Below the pieces are notes generated by a model. It searched no databases, was not told the DNA's origin, and worked only from the letters and a program-made list of their open reading frames with translations. The translations under genes were made by a program, and so were the position numbers. From positions 1-16,716 of the forward strand of contig DATBWU010000342.1 of assembly GCA_036514635.1 (NCBI GenBank): a stretch of DNA of 16,716 nucleotides. The letters run 5' to 3'. The DNA comes from DASSFZ01 sp036514635 (GTDB taxonomy: Bacteria; Chloroflexota; Anaerolineae; Fen-1058). This document shows, in pieces, positions 6,761-13,442 of the stretch (position 1 is the stretch's first letter; every line of letters starts with the position of its first letter).

Positions 6761-8199
6761 TACGAATGCCTTTTGCTCCAATCGTCGCCGATGGCGCGGT
6801 TGATCGACACGTCGCGCAGGAAGTTGGCGCGCAGTGCGCCGTCGCCGATGGTGTTGGCCTGCGCCAGCATCAATTCGCGCGCCTGGCGCAGGAAGTGAAA
6901 CGCGGCCTGATCCTTCGCATGGTTCAGCACCTCGTAATGCGTCCATAAGATTGTCTGCGGCGTCGGCACGCCGGTGAAGCCGTGCGTCTGCAAAGCGTTC
7001 ATGGCCTGTTGCGAGACATCGGCTGCCTGCTTCGGTTGGCCGGCGTGCAGCAATGTCCGCGCCAGCAATGCCTGGGTCCAGATGGCGCAATAGGCGTGCA
7101 GACCGTTGTCGCGCTCCAGTGCCTGCATCCGGTCGAGCGGCTCACGCGCGGTGTCCCAGGTGTCCAGCGCGTGATCGACGCGCGCGCGACCCATGAGCGC
7201 GTGCCATTCCAGCTCGGGCAGGTCCGCATCGATCGCCAGGGCCACGGCTCGCTCGATCGTCGCGCGGGCTTGCGCCGATCCCGTCTCGCGCTCCACGTCC
7301 GCCTGGGCGACGATCAGCCAGGCCTGCTGCACCGCCGATTCGATGGCGGTCACTTTCTGCTGGGCCTGGTTCAAGACGGCTTTCGCGGTGGTGTAGTCGC
7401 CCAGCCGCGTCCAGCACACGGCGACGGCGATCAGCCCGCGCGCTTCAATCTCAGTGTCGCCGGCCTGGCGCGCAAGCTCCTGCGACTTCTCAAAGTGGCT
7501 GATCGCATAGAAGGGGTGCGACATCGCGTCGCGATACAGCAAGCCGAGGTCGAAGTACGAGCGGGCCAGCCCCGCCGGTTCGGCGACGTGGCGGCGCAGC
7601 TCGTGCGCGCGCTGGAAGGCATCGGCGACGGTGTCCATGCGACCCGCGCGCCAGCTCATGTGCGCCAGCTGCGCCAGCGCCGCCGCCTCGCCGGCGCGAT
7701 CCGATTGCGAGTGCGTGAGTGACACGGCTTCTTCGAGCAAGGGGCGGGCGGCCTCGTCGCGGTGCTCCGTCACGTAATACTGGGCCAGCGTCATCAGGGC
7801 GATACCCAGGCGTTTGCCGTCGCCCGCGCGGCGAGCCAGCCCCAGCATTTCCTGCAAATCAGGCTCGATCCGATCGGGCCGCCCGGCCGACTCCCACAAC
7901 GGGTAGCGTTCGGCCAGGATGTCGAATCGGGACTTGATCAGTTGAACGTGCAGCGTGGCGTCCGAGGCCAGAATTACGGAATCGAGCAGTGCCAGCGCCT
8001 GCTGGTAGCGTTCGAGCGCGGCGGCGAAATCCGACTGGCGTTTGGCTGCGTCGCCTTCGTCTTTGAGTTGATTGATCGTCGCCTCGCGGCCAGTGAGGGC
8101 AGGCGCGGGAGGAGCGGCGTCGAGGCGAGTTCCGCATCGACCGCAGAAAGAGAATCCATCCGGGTTGTCGAAACCGCAATTCGGGCATTTCATCGACAT
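6760..8199 (-). CDS. Zinc-ribbon and TPR-repeat protein
   Basis: A protein of 479 residues. It opens with a zinc ribbon, CPNCG (5-9) and then CGRCG about 12 residues later, giving four zinc-binding cysteines. The rest is predicted alpha-helical TPR-type repeats (about 40-470), with alternating small and aromatic residues such as ALERYQQALALLD. It has no cyclase or NTPase motif. The zinc ribbon is of the kind that commonly opens adenylate cyclase-AAA-TPR proteins, and the C-terminal segment GDGALRANFLRDVSINRAI resembles the end of such proteins. It may therefore be a regulatory or scaffold offshoot of that family (inference). ATG at 8199 was chosen because it sits just below an extended -10 box; ATG at 8193, two codons later, is equally possible. 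The longer frame from 8253 starts upstream of the promoter. It heads a unit with the hydrolase. Confidence 0.8.
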   Translation of the reverse strand: MSMKCPNCGFDNPDGFSFCGRCGTRLDAAPPAPALTGREATINQLKDEGDAAKRQSDFAAALERYQQALALLDSVILASDATLHVQLIKSRFDILAERYPLWESAGRPDRIEPDLQEMLGLARRAGDGKRLGIALMTLAQYYVTEHRDEAARPLLEEAVSLTHSQSDRAGEAAALAQLAHMSWRAGRMDTVADAFQRAHELRRHVAEPAGLARSYFDLGLLYRDAMSHPFYAISHFEKSQELARQAGDTEIEARGLIAVAVCWTRLGDYTTAKAVLNQAQQKVTAIESAVQQAWLIVAQADVERETGSAQARATIERAVALAIDADLPELEWHALMGRARVDHALDTWDTAREPLDRMQALERDNGLHAYCAIWTQALLARTLLHAGQPKQAADVSQQAMNALQTHGFTGVPTPQTILWTHYEVLNHAKDQAAFHFLRQARELMLAQANTIGDGALRANFLRDVSINRAIGDDWSKRHS

Positions 8200-8209
8200 G
8201 GCGGCGGGT

Positions 8210-8218
8210 ATTATATCA
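8210..8218 (-). promoter_or_regulatory. Extended -10 promoter of the zinc-ribbon gene
   Basis: TGATATAAT on the minus strand is a perfect extended -10 box. No convincing -35 was found. The ATG at 8199 starts 10 nt after the box, so the predicted leader is only about 4 nt and the mRNA is nearly leaderless. There is no Shine-Dalgarno site in the remaining bases. Confidence 0.65.
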
Positions 8219-8275
8219 GCATCGGGAGATGAGGACGAACAAAACCCCTTCACTGCCGAGGTGATTATTTACATC

Positions 8276-8345
8276 TCACCACACAGGCGCGGAGACACAG
8301 AGAGAAGCTCTTTGAAATCTCCGTGGACTCCGTGTCTCCGTGGTT
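8276..8345. repeat. Family C palindrome
   Basis: CGGAGACAC (8290-8298) is inverted at GTGTCTCCG (8332-8340). The right arm contains CTCCGTG three times, at 8319-8325, 8328-8334 and 8336-8342, spaced 8-9 nt apart. The plan is like family B (short phased units in inverted arms) but the core sequence differs. One copy was seen in the window. Confidence 0.65.
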
Positions 8346-8386
8346 ATACTGCGCGCGGTCACAAGTTGCGCTTTTTGTTGCTGAAA

Positions 8387-8436
8387 GCCCGCGTCCACGC
8401 GGGCGTCTATCCTGATCGACCGCGAGGACGCGGTCG
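8387..8436. repeat. Family D paired hairpins
   Basis: Two compact hairpins lie side by side. GCCCGCGT (8387-8394) pairs with ACGCGGGC (8397-8404), and CGACCGCG (8417-8424) pairs with CGCGGTCG (8429-8436). They lie between the family C element and the mreB promoter. No U-tract follows, so termination is not supported. Confidence 0.6.
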
Positions 8437-8528
8437 GTGAGCAAAACCGCAGATGGTTCCCGCGTCGAGTATAAATTGACCTGTGTGGAATCACCGGTGC
8501 ATAGGGGCGAGAGGGGCTGCGCGCAGTA

Positions 8529-8537
8529 TGGTATAAT
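8529..8537 (+). promoter_or_regulatory. Promoter of the mreBCD-mrdA operon
   Basis: TGGTATAAT is a perfect extended -10 box 36 nt before the mreB start. No good -35 hexamer lies at the right distance, as is common for extended -10 promoters. The predicted transcript starts near 8544 and gives a 30-nt leader that contains a normal RBS. Confidence 0.7.
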
Positions 8538-8562
8538 TCACGCCGTCGCCGCAATCCTCGCT

Positions 8563-8568
8563 AGGAGA
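8563..8568 (+). promoter_or_regulatory. RBS of mreB (TTG start)
   Basis: AGGAGA lies 5 nt before TTG at 8574. The site makes the TTG start convincing, since no ATG or GTG is nearby in frame at the conserved N-terminus. Confidence 0.75.
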
Positions 8569-8573
8569 GCCGC

Positions 8574-9656
8574 TTGTTTAACCCCATCAACTGGCTCCTG
8601 GGGCTGTTTTCCCTTGATATTGGCATCGATTTGGGCACGGCCAATACGCTGGTCAATGTCCGTGGCAAGGGCATTATCATCAACGAACCGTCGTGGGTGG
8701 CGATTGACAAGCGCAGCAAGAAGCCGTTGGCGATCGGCGCGGAGGCCAAAGAAATGGTGGGCCGCACGCCCGGCAACATCATCGCCATCCGGCCCCTGCG
8801 CGACGGCGTGATCAGCGACTTCGAAGTGACCGAGGCCATGCTCGATTACTTCATCAAGAAGGCGCACACCTCGATGTTTCTGCCGGTTCCCAGGCCGCGC
8901 GTCGTCGTCGGCATCCCCTCGGGCGTGACCGAAGTGGAACGCCGCGCCGTGTACGATGCTTGCATCAACGCCGGGGCGCGCGAGGCGTACCCGATCGAAG
9001 AACCGGTGGCAGCGGCGATCGGCGTCGGCCTGCCCATCATGGAAGCGACCGGCAGCATGATCGTCGACATCGGCGGGGGCACGACCGAGGTGGCGGTCTT
9101 CTCGCTGGGCGGCGTCATCCTCAGCAAGAGCATCCGCGTCGCCGGCGACGAGATGGACGACGACATCATCCTGTACATGCGCCAGAAGTACAACCTGCTG
9201 ATCGGCGAGCGCATGGCCGAGCGGGCGAAGATCGCCATCGGGTCGGCCTACCCGTTGCCGGAAGAGAAGGTGATGACGGTGCGCGGCCGCAGCGTGGTGA
9301 CCGGCCTGCCCGAAGCGGTGGACGTGTCCTCGATCGAAATCCGCGAGGCGCTGTCCGTCTCGACGCAGGCGATCGTCGACACGATCAAGAGCAGCATCGA
9401 CGAGACGCCGCCCGAAGTGATCGCCGACCTGATGGAGAACGGCATCGCTCTGGCGGGCGGCGGCGCGCTGTTGCAAGGACTGGCGCAGCGCCTGACCGAG
9501 GAAGTGAAGGTGCGGGTGTGGGTCGCGCCCGATCCGCTGACGGCGGTGGCCGTCGGTTGCGGCAAATTGCTGGAAAACCTCGATACGCTCCAGATGGTGA
9601 TCGACAGCATCGAGCGCAGCCGGCGCAAGACGTCGCGTGTGGCGATCGCCGTTTGA
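8574..9656 (+). CDS. mreB: Rod-shape actin homologue MreB
   Basis: A bacterial actin of 360 residues. It polymerises under the membrane and positions elongation-phase peptidoglycan synthesis. The N-terminal FNPINWLLGLF (2-12) looks like the amphipathic membrane-binding helix. Then come phosphate-1 motif DIGIDLGTANTLV (15-27), the connect region around IEEPVAAAIG (141-150), phosphate-2 VDIGGGTTEV (164-173) and adenosine motif GGGALLQGL (295-303). Length and motif order are standard and nothing is missing. TTG is used as start, supported by AGGAGA 5 nt upstream and by the conserved N-terminus. It is the first gene of the cell-shape operon and reads from an extended -10 promoter. A long open frame on the opposite strand (8538-9974) is a shadow of this gene. 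Confidence 0.97.
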   Translation: MFNPINWLLGLFSLDIGIDLGTANTLVNVRGKGIIINEPSWVAIDKRSKKPLAIGAEAKEMVGRTPGNIIAIRPLRDGVISDFEVTEAMLDYFIKKAHTSMFLPVPRPRVVVGIPSGVTEVERRAVYDACINAGAREAYPIEEPVAAAIGVGLPIMEATGSMIVDIGGGTTEVAVFSLGGVILSKSIRVAGDEMDDDIILYMRQKYNLLIGERMAERAKIAIGSAYPLPEEKVMTVRGRSVVTGLPEAVDVSSIEIREALSVSTQAIVDTIKSSIDETPPEVIADLMENGIALAGGGALLQGLAQRLTEEVKVRVWVAPDPLTAVAVGCGKLLENLDTLQMVIDSIERSRRKTSRVAIAV

Positions 9657-9661
9657 GCCCG

Positions 9662-9708
9662 CCGAATCGCTGGAGTGCCGTGCGTAGGCAGATTCGGGGG
9701 GCCTCCAG
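9662..9708. other. Small hairpins in the mreB-mreC gap
   Basis: CCGAATC (9662-9668) can pair with GATTCGG (9691-9697), and CTGGAG (9670-9675) with CTCCAG (9703-9708); the two pairings interlock and cannot form as simple nested stems. The 76-nt gap contains nothing else except the weak mreC RBS. Any role in tuning mreC expression is speculative. Confidence 0.35.
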
Positions 9709-9732
9709 GAATCCACTTGAAGGCTTCTCGAC

Positions 9733-10590
9733 ATGAACCGGGGTCGCTCACGAGCGTGGTTGTTCCCGGTTTTGACTCTTCTGACGATCGCGTTGCTGTT
9801 GCTGCACGAGTCGGGTGTCATCAAGCCGCTGGAAGATGCGGCCCAGATCGTCATCGACCCGGTACAGCGCGCCCTGGCCGGTTTCTTTGACGGCTTGGCC
9901 CAGACGTTTGACGCGCTCCGCGATCTGCGCGATCTGCGCGAGGAGAACGCGCAGCTCAGGGCACTCAACGACAATCTGGTCTCCGAAAACGTCCGCCTGA
10001 AGGAGCTGGAGGCCGAGAATGTGCAGCTACGCGGCCTGCTTCAGTTCACGCAGGAAAACCCCTTGTACAAGACGCAGGCGGCGGCGATCGTAGGACGCGA
10101 CCCCAGCCCGTATCGACAATTCGTCACGATCAACGCCGGCCGCCGCGAGGGTCTGGAGCCGGGGATGCCGGTCATCACGTCAGGCTCGGCGCTCGCCGGG
10201 CGCGTGGCCGAAGTCGGCGCGCGCTGGTCGAAAGTGCAACTCCTCATCGACAACACCAGCGCGGTCAACGTGCGCATTCAAAGCTCGCGCGTAACGGGCC
10301 TGGCCGAGGGGCAGCCCGACGGCACATTGTTGGTGACGCAGATTCCGCTCGACGCGACGGTGAACGTGGGCGACATCGTGTTGACCAGTGGACTCGGAGG
10401 CAATCTGCCGCGCAGTCTGGTCGTGGGGCAGGTGGAGGAAGTCATCAAGCGCGACATCGATTTGTTCCAGTCGGCCCGGCTGCGCCCGGCGGTCGATCTC
10501 AACCGGCTCGAACTGGTGCTGGTGATCACCAGCTTCGAGCCGCTGCCCGCCGAGCCGGAACCGGAGCCGACGCCGACACCGACCCCATGA
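9733..10590 (+). CDS. mreC: Rod-shape protein MreC
   Basis: A bitopic membrane protein of 285 residues that links MreB to the extracellular wall-synthesis enzymes. A short cytoplasmic head is followed by one membrane segment (about 9-24, WLFPVLTLLTIALLLL), a heptad-rich coiled coil (about 62-104, with LREENAQLRALNDNLVSEN) and the two-lobed beta domain (about 110-270), where GREGLEPGMPV-like sequence is typical of MreC. The C-terminus is a Pro-Thr/Glu tail ending PEPTPTPTP. ATG at 9733 has GAAGG 9 nt upstream. The stop codon TGA is the first three bases of a family E repeat, so the element begins exactly where the gene ends. Confidence 0.95.
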   Translation: MNRGRSRAWLFPVLTLLTIALLLLHESGVIKPLEDAAQIVIDPVQRALAGFFDGLAQTFDALRDLRDLREENAQLRALNDNLVSENVRLKELEAENVQLRGLLQFTQENPLYKTQAAAIVGRDPSPYRQFVTINAGRREGLEPGMPVITSGSALAGRVAEVGARWSKVQLLIDNTSAVNVRIQSSRVTGLAEGQPDGTLLVTQIPLDATVNVGDIVLTSGLGGNLPRSLVVGQVEEVIKRDIDLFQSARLRPAVDLNRLELVLVITSFEPLPAEPEPEPTPTPTP

Positions 10591-10712
10591 CGAAAGACGA
10601 ATGACCGAGGACGAAGGACGAATGACCGAGGACGAAGGATCGTTCGTCATTAGCCTTTCGTCATTGGCCTTCCGTCATTGGTCTTCCGCCATTGGTCTTT
10701 CGTCCTTCGCCT
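10588..10712. repeat. Family E heptamer-phased palindrome, mreC-mreD
   Basis: The left arm (10588-10639) is a run of heptamers of the type TGACGAA, AGACGAA, TGACCGA and GGACGAA, with an exact 18-mer ATGACCGAGGACGAAGGA at 10601-10618 and 10622-10639. The right arm (10643-10712) is five tandem 14-nt units, each two heptamers, such as TTCGTCATTGGCCT, which are the inverse motif. The element fills most of the 137-nt gap and could fold into a long hairpin. The first bases are the mreC stop codon. Confidence 0.85.
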
Positions 10713-10727
10713 TAAGCTCTGTGGGAT

Positions 10728-11228
10728 ATGAACCCCTACCTCGCCGCGCCCTTCGTGCTGGCCGTCTCGTTGCTCCAATCGACGCTCTCGCCGCGTTTGC
10801 AGATCGGCGCGGTGTGGCCGGATTTCGCGCTGCTGGTGGTGATGTCGTGGGCGCTCCTGCGCCGCCCCGACGAAGCGCTGACCTGGGCCTTCAGCGCCGG
10901 TCTCGTGGTCGATCTGGTCTCCGGCGGGCCGTTCGGCGGGACGGTGATGGCGCTGATGATCGTGACGCTGATCGCCGGCGCGATGGCAAACGGCGCGCTG
11001 CGCGGGCGCACCGTCCTGCCGATCGTGACGGCCTTCGCCGGGACGCTGGCGTTTCACGGAATGTATGCGCTGGCGATGCTGCTCGCCGGGCAGCCGGTCG
11101 ATGTTGGGGATGCGCTGTTTCGGGTCGTCCTGTCCTCAGCCGTGTACAATTCGGCATTGAGTTTGCCCATTTACGGCTTGATGCTGCGAATCGATCGACG
11201 CATCCGGCCTAAAGCATTACGCTGGTGA
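10728..11228 (+). CDS. mreD: Rod-shape protein MreD
   Basis: A polytopic membrane protein of 166 residues and the third member of the MreBCD complex. Hydrophobic segments appear at about 4-22, 28-43, 48-66, 68-88, 93-115 and 130-155, giving roughly five to six spans. The sequence is poorly conserved as usual for MreD, and identity rests on position after mreC, size and topology. The start PYLAAPFVLAVSLLQSTL is a typical MreD opening. The ATG at 10728 has only a weak GGGA upstream, and the gap from mreC is filled with a family E repeat. A family B repeat follows the gene. Confidence 0.9.
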   Translation: MNPYLAAPFVLAVSLLQSTLSPRLQIGAVWPDFALLVVMSWALLRRPDEALTWAFSAGLVVDLVSGGPFGGTVMALMIVTLIAGAMANGALRGRTVLPIVTAFAGTLAFHGMYALAMLLAGQPVDVGDALFRVVLSSAVYNSALSLPIYGLMLRIDRRIRPKALRW

Positions 11229-11233
11229 AGAGT

Positions 11234-11301
11234 AACCACGGATTACACGGATGTCACGGATAGGATTCCGATAATCCGTGTTATCCGTGCCCTCCGTGGT
11301 T
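11234..11301. repeat. Family B nonamer-phased palindrome before mrdA
   Basis: CACGGAT occurs at 11237, 11246 and 11255, exactly 9 nt apart. The inverse, ATCCGTG (last copy CTCCGTG), occurs at 11274, 11283 and 11292, also 9 nt apart. The outer arms AACCACGGA (11234-11242) and TCCGTGGTT (11293-11301) are perfect complements. The element fills the mreD-mrdA gap and ends one base before the mrdA ATG, leaving no space for a Shine-Dalgarno site outside it. Confidence 0.88.
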
Positions 11302-11302
11302 T

Positions 11303-13363
11303 ATGAATATGAAACCTATTCAGAAGACCCCGCAACTGAATCCCCGCTTGCTGGCGCTATACGGCCTGGTCGGGCTGGTGATGGCGGTCTTCCTGGCGCG
11401 CTTGTGGCAGATGCAAGTGTCGGCGGGCGACTATTACCGCGCCCGCGCCGATAGCAATCGCCTGCGACAGATCACCATCGACGCGCCGCGCGGTATTCTG
11501 TACGACCGCTACGGCACGATTCTGGCTCGCAACACGCCCAGCTACGATGTGACGATCATCCCGGCGTACTTGCCTGAAGACGAAGACGCCGAGATGCAGG
11601 TCTATCAGCAGCTGAGCCGATTGTTGGGCATGCCGGTGAGCGGCAAGACGGCTTCGCTGCAGGGCGCCACCGGGCCTGGCATCAAGGACATCGTCGACGA
11701 GGCGCGCGGCATCGCGCCGTATCGCCCGGTGACGATCCTTAGCGGCGTGCCGCGCGACGTGGCCTTGCAAGTCAAAGAGGAAAGCCCGCGCCTGCCCGGC
11801 GTGGATGCCGTCATCGTATCGTCACGCGAGTATCCGCTGGGCCGGCTCACGTCGCACAACGTGGGTTACACCGGGCGCCTGTCGGTCGACGTCGTCGATC
11901 GGGTCAACCAATCACTCGTCGATGCGATGGCGAGCGGGAAGCGCGAATCGCTGATTCAGTTCTTCCTCGACGTGCAGGCGGCGCGCAGCTACAACCCCGA
12001 CACCGATCGCATGGGCCTGACCGGCGTCGAGGCGTCATACGAGGATTCGCTGCGCGGCGTGAAGGGCGAGCGCACGATCGAAGAGGACGTCGCCGGGCGC
12101 GAGCTTCGCACCGTCGGCCCGGAAGTTGACCCGGTACCGGGGCGCAACGTGTACCTGACGCTCGATCGCGATTTGCAGCAAATCGCCTACGAGGCGCTGC
12201 AGCAGCAGATCGATCAGATCAACGCTTACGCCGGCACGCTGCGCACGAAGCGCGGCGCGGTGATCGCCCTGGACCCGCGCAACGGGCAGATCCTGGCGCT
12301 GGTCAGCCTGCCGACGTTCGACAATAACCTCTTCGCGCGGGGAATCACCAGCGAGGAGTTCGACGCACTCAAGCGCGATGCTTTCTTGCCGCTGTTCAAT
12401 CATGCCATCGGCGATCAGGTGCAGCCCGGCTCGATTTTCAAGATCATCCCCGCCGCCGCCGCTTTGCAGGAAGACGTTGTCACGCGCCGGACGATCTGGT
12501 TCGACAGCGGCTCGATCGTGATCCCCAACAAATACTTCCCCGACGATCCGCGCCAGGCGCAGACGTTTTACAGTTGGAATCGAGCCGGCGAAGGTCGAAC
12601 CGATGTGATCGTGGCGCTGGCTCAATCGGTCAACACATTTTTCTACGTGGTCGGCGGCGGGCTGGACGTCCCGAATCAACCCAAGTGGGAAGGACTCGGT
12701 CTGACGCGGCTGGTAACTTACACTCAATCCTTTGGACTGGGCGAGCTGACCGGCATCGATTTACCCGGCGAAGCGCCCGGTCACGTCCCCGACGGCCAAT
12801 GGAAACGCCTGACTTACGGCGAGAACTGGGCGCTCGGCGACACGTACAACCTGTCGATCGGCGAAGGCTTCCTGACGGCCACGCCGCTGCAAATGCTCAA
12901 CGCGACGGCAGCCGTGGCGAACGGCGGCACGCTGTACAAGCCGGAGATGGTGCTGCGCGTCGTCGATGCGGATGGCAATGAAATCCGATCGTTTCAGCCG
13001 CAGGCCATCGCCCGCGTGCCGATCAGCCCGGAGAACTTGCAGATCGTGCGCGAGGGCATGGAAGCCTGTGTCGCCTGGGGCACGGGGACGAAGGCGCAGG
13101 TCGCCGGCCTGACCGTCGCCGGCAAGACCGGCACCGCCGAGTTCTGCGACGACCTGGCGCAGAAGTTAGGCTACTGCGTGACCGGGCAGCCCAAGCCGAC
13201 GCACGCCTGGTTCACGGCCTATGCCCCGGCGGACAACCCACAGATCGCCCTGATTGTTTATATCTACAACGGCGGTGAAGGCTCGCAGGCCGCCGCCCCC
13301 GTGGCGCAGAAGATTCTCCAGTTCTGGTGGAACCGCCAGAATGGCAGCCAGGCCAAGCCGTGA
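11303..13363 (+). CDS. mrdA: Penicillin-binding protein 2 (elongation transpeptidase)
   Basis: A class B PBP of 686 residues that crosslinks peptidoglycan during rod elongation, anchored in the membrane with its catalytic domain outside. A membrane segment lies at about 17-36 (LALYGLVGLVMAVFLARLWQ). The dimerisation/pedestal domain contains RGILYDRYGTILARN. The transpeptidase domain has all three signatures: SIFK with catalytic Ser377 and Lys380, SVN (442-444) and KTG (608-610). Length is normal. It follows mreD by 74 nt, filled by a family B repeat that ends next to the ATG, so no ordinary RBS exists; ATG at 11309 is an alternative start. The usual partner gene rodA is not adjacent. The TGA stop is the first three bases of a family E repeat. 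Confidence 0.96.
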   Translation: MNMKPIQKTPQLNPRLLALYGLVGLVMAVFLARLWQMQVSAGDYYRARADSNRLRQITIDAPRGILYDRYGTILARNTPSYDVTIIPAYLPEDEDAEMQVYQQLSRLLGMPVSGKTASLQGATGPGIKDIVDEARGIAPYRPVTILSGVPRDVALQVKEESPRLPGVDAVIVSSREYPLGRLTSHNVGYTGRLSVDVVDRVNQSLVDAMASGKRESLIQFFLDVQAARSYNPDTDRMGLTGVEASYEDSLRGVKGERTIEEDVAGRELRTVGPEVDPVPGRNVYLTLDRDLQQIAYEALQQQIDQINAYAGTLRTKRGAVIALDPRNGQILALVSLPTFDNNLFARGITSEEFDALKRDAFLPLFNHAIGDQVQPGSIFKIIPAAAALQEDVVTRRTIWFDSGSIVIPNKYFPDDPRQAQTFYSWNRAGEGRTDVIVALAQSVNTFFYVVGGGLDVPNQPKWEGLGLTRLVTYTQSFGLGELTGIDLPGEAPGHVPDGQWKRLTYGENWALGDTYNLSIGEGFLTATPLQMLNATAAVANGGTLYKPEMVLRVVDADGNEIRSFQPQAIARVPISPENLQIVREGMEACVAWGTGTKAQVAGLTVAGKTGTAEFCDDLAQKLGYCVTGQPKPTHAWFTAYAPADNPQIALIVYIYNGGEGSQAAAPVAQKILQFWWNRQNGSQAKP

Positions 13364-13442
13364 CGAACGACCGATGACCAGCGACGAACCGGCTGGCCGC
13401 CGTGACGTTCGTTCTTCGTCCTTCGTTCTTCATCCTTTGCTC
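13361..13442. repeat. Family E element bridging mrdA and next gene
   Basis: The left arm is four heptamers, TGACGAA, CGACCGA, TGACCAG and CGACGAA (13361-13388). The right arm is five, TTCGTTC, TTCGTCC, TTCGTTC, TTCATCC and TTTGCTC (13408-13442). Its first 27 bases match the mreC-mreD element at 21 positions. It supplies the stop codon of mrdA, the ATG of the DUF2723 gene and about its first 20 codons. Confidence 0.8.

Larger units (their letters stand above)
8200..8573. other. Divergent regulatory region with repeats
   Basis: This 374-nt gap separates the minus-strand zinc-ribbon gene from plus-strand mreB. It holds the zinc-ribbon promoter (8210-8218), a 12-mer CATCGGGAGATG at 8220-8231 that is also found inside the DUF2723 gene at 14296-14307, a family C element (8276-8345), a family D double hairpin (8387-8436) and the mreB promoter and RBS. 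No gene is seen in it. Confidence 0.7.

Noticed and set aside
8476..8505. TTGACC as a -35 box for mreB
   Set aside because: The hexamers 17-18 nt downstream (GCATAG, CATAGG) are poor, and it is too far from the perfect TGGTATAAT at 8529-8537.
8538..9974. A 478-codon open frame on the minus strand opposite mreB and mreC
   Set aside because: It is His/Arg/Asp-rich with no domain pattern, as expected for the antisense of high-GC genes, and mreB and mreC on the other strand are unambiguous.
10588..10712. CRISPR array
   Set aside because: The units are contiguous 7- and 14-nt motifs in inverted arms without unique spacers, and no cas genes are present.
10601..11212. Open frame starting MTEDEGR in the mreC-mreD gap
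   Set aside because: It begins inside the family E repeat and then runs out of frame through mreD; the membrane protein frame from 10728 is the real one.
13254..13373. Extended N-terminus of the DUF2723 protein overlapping mrdA
   Set aside because: The extra 40 codons overlap the conserved end of PBP2 and are Arg/Pro-rich; the ATG at 13374 is nearer to the first membrane helix.
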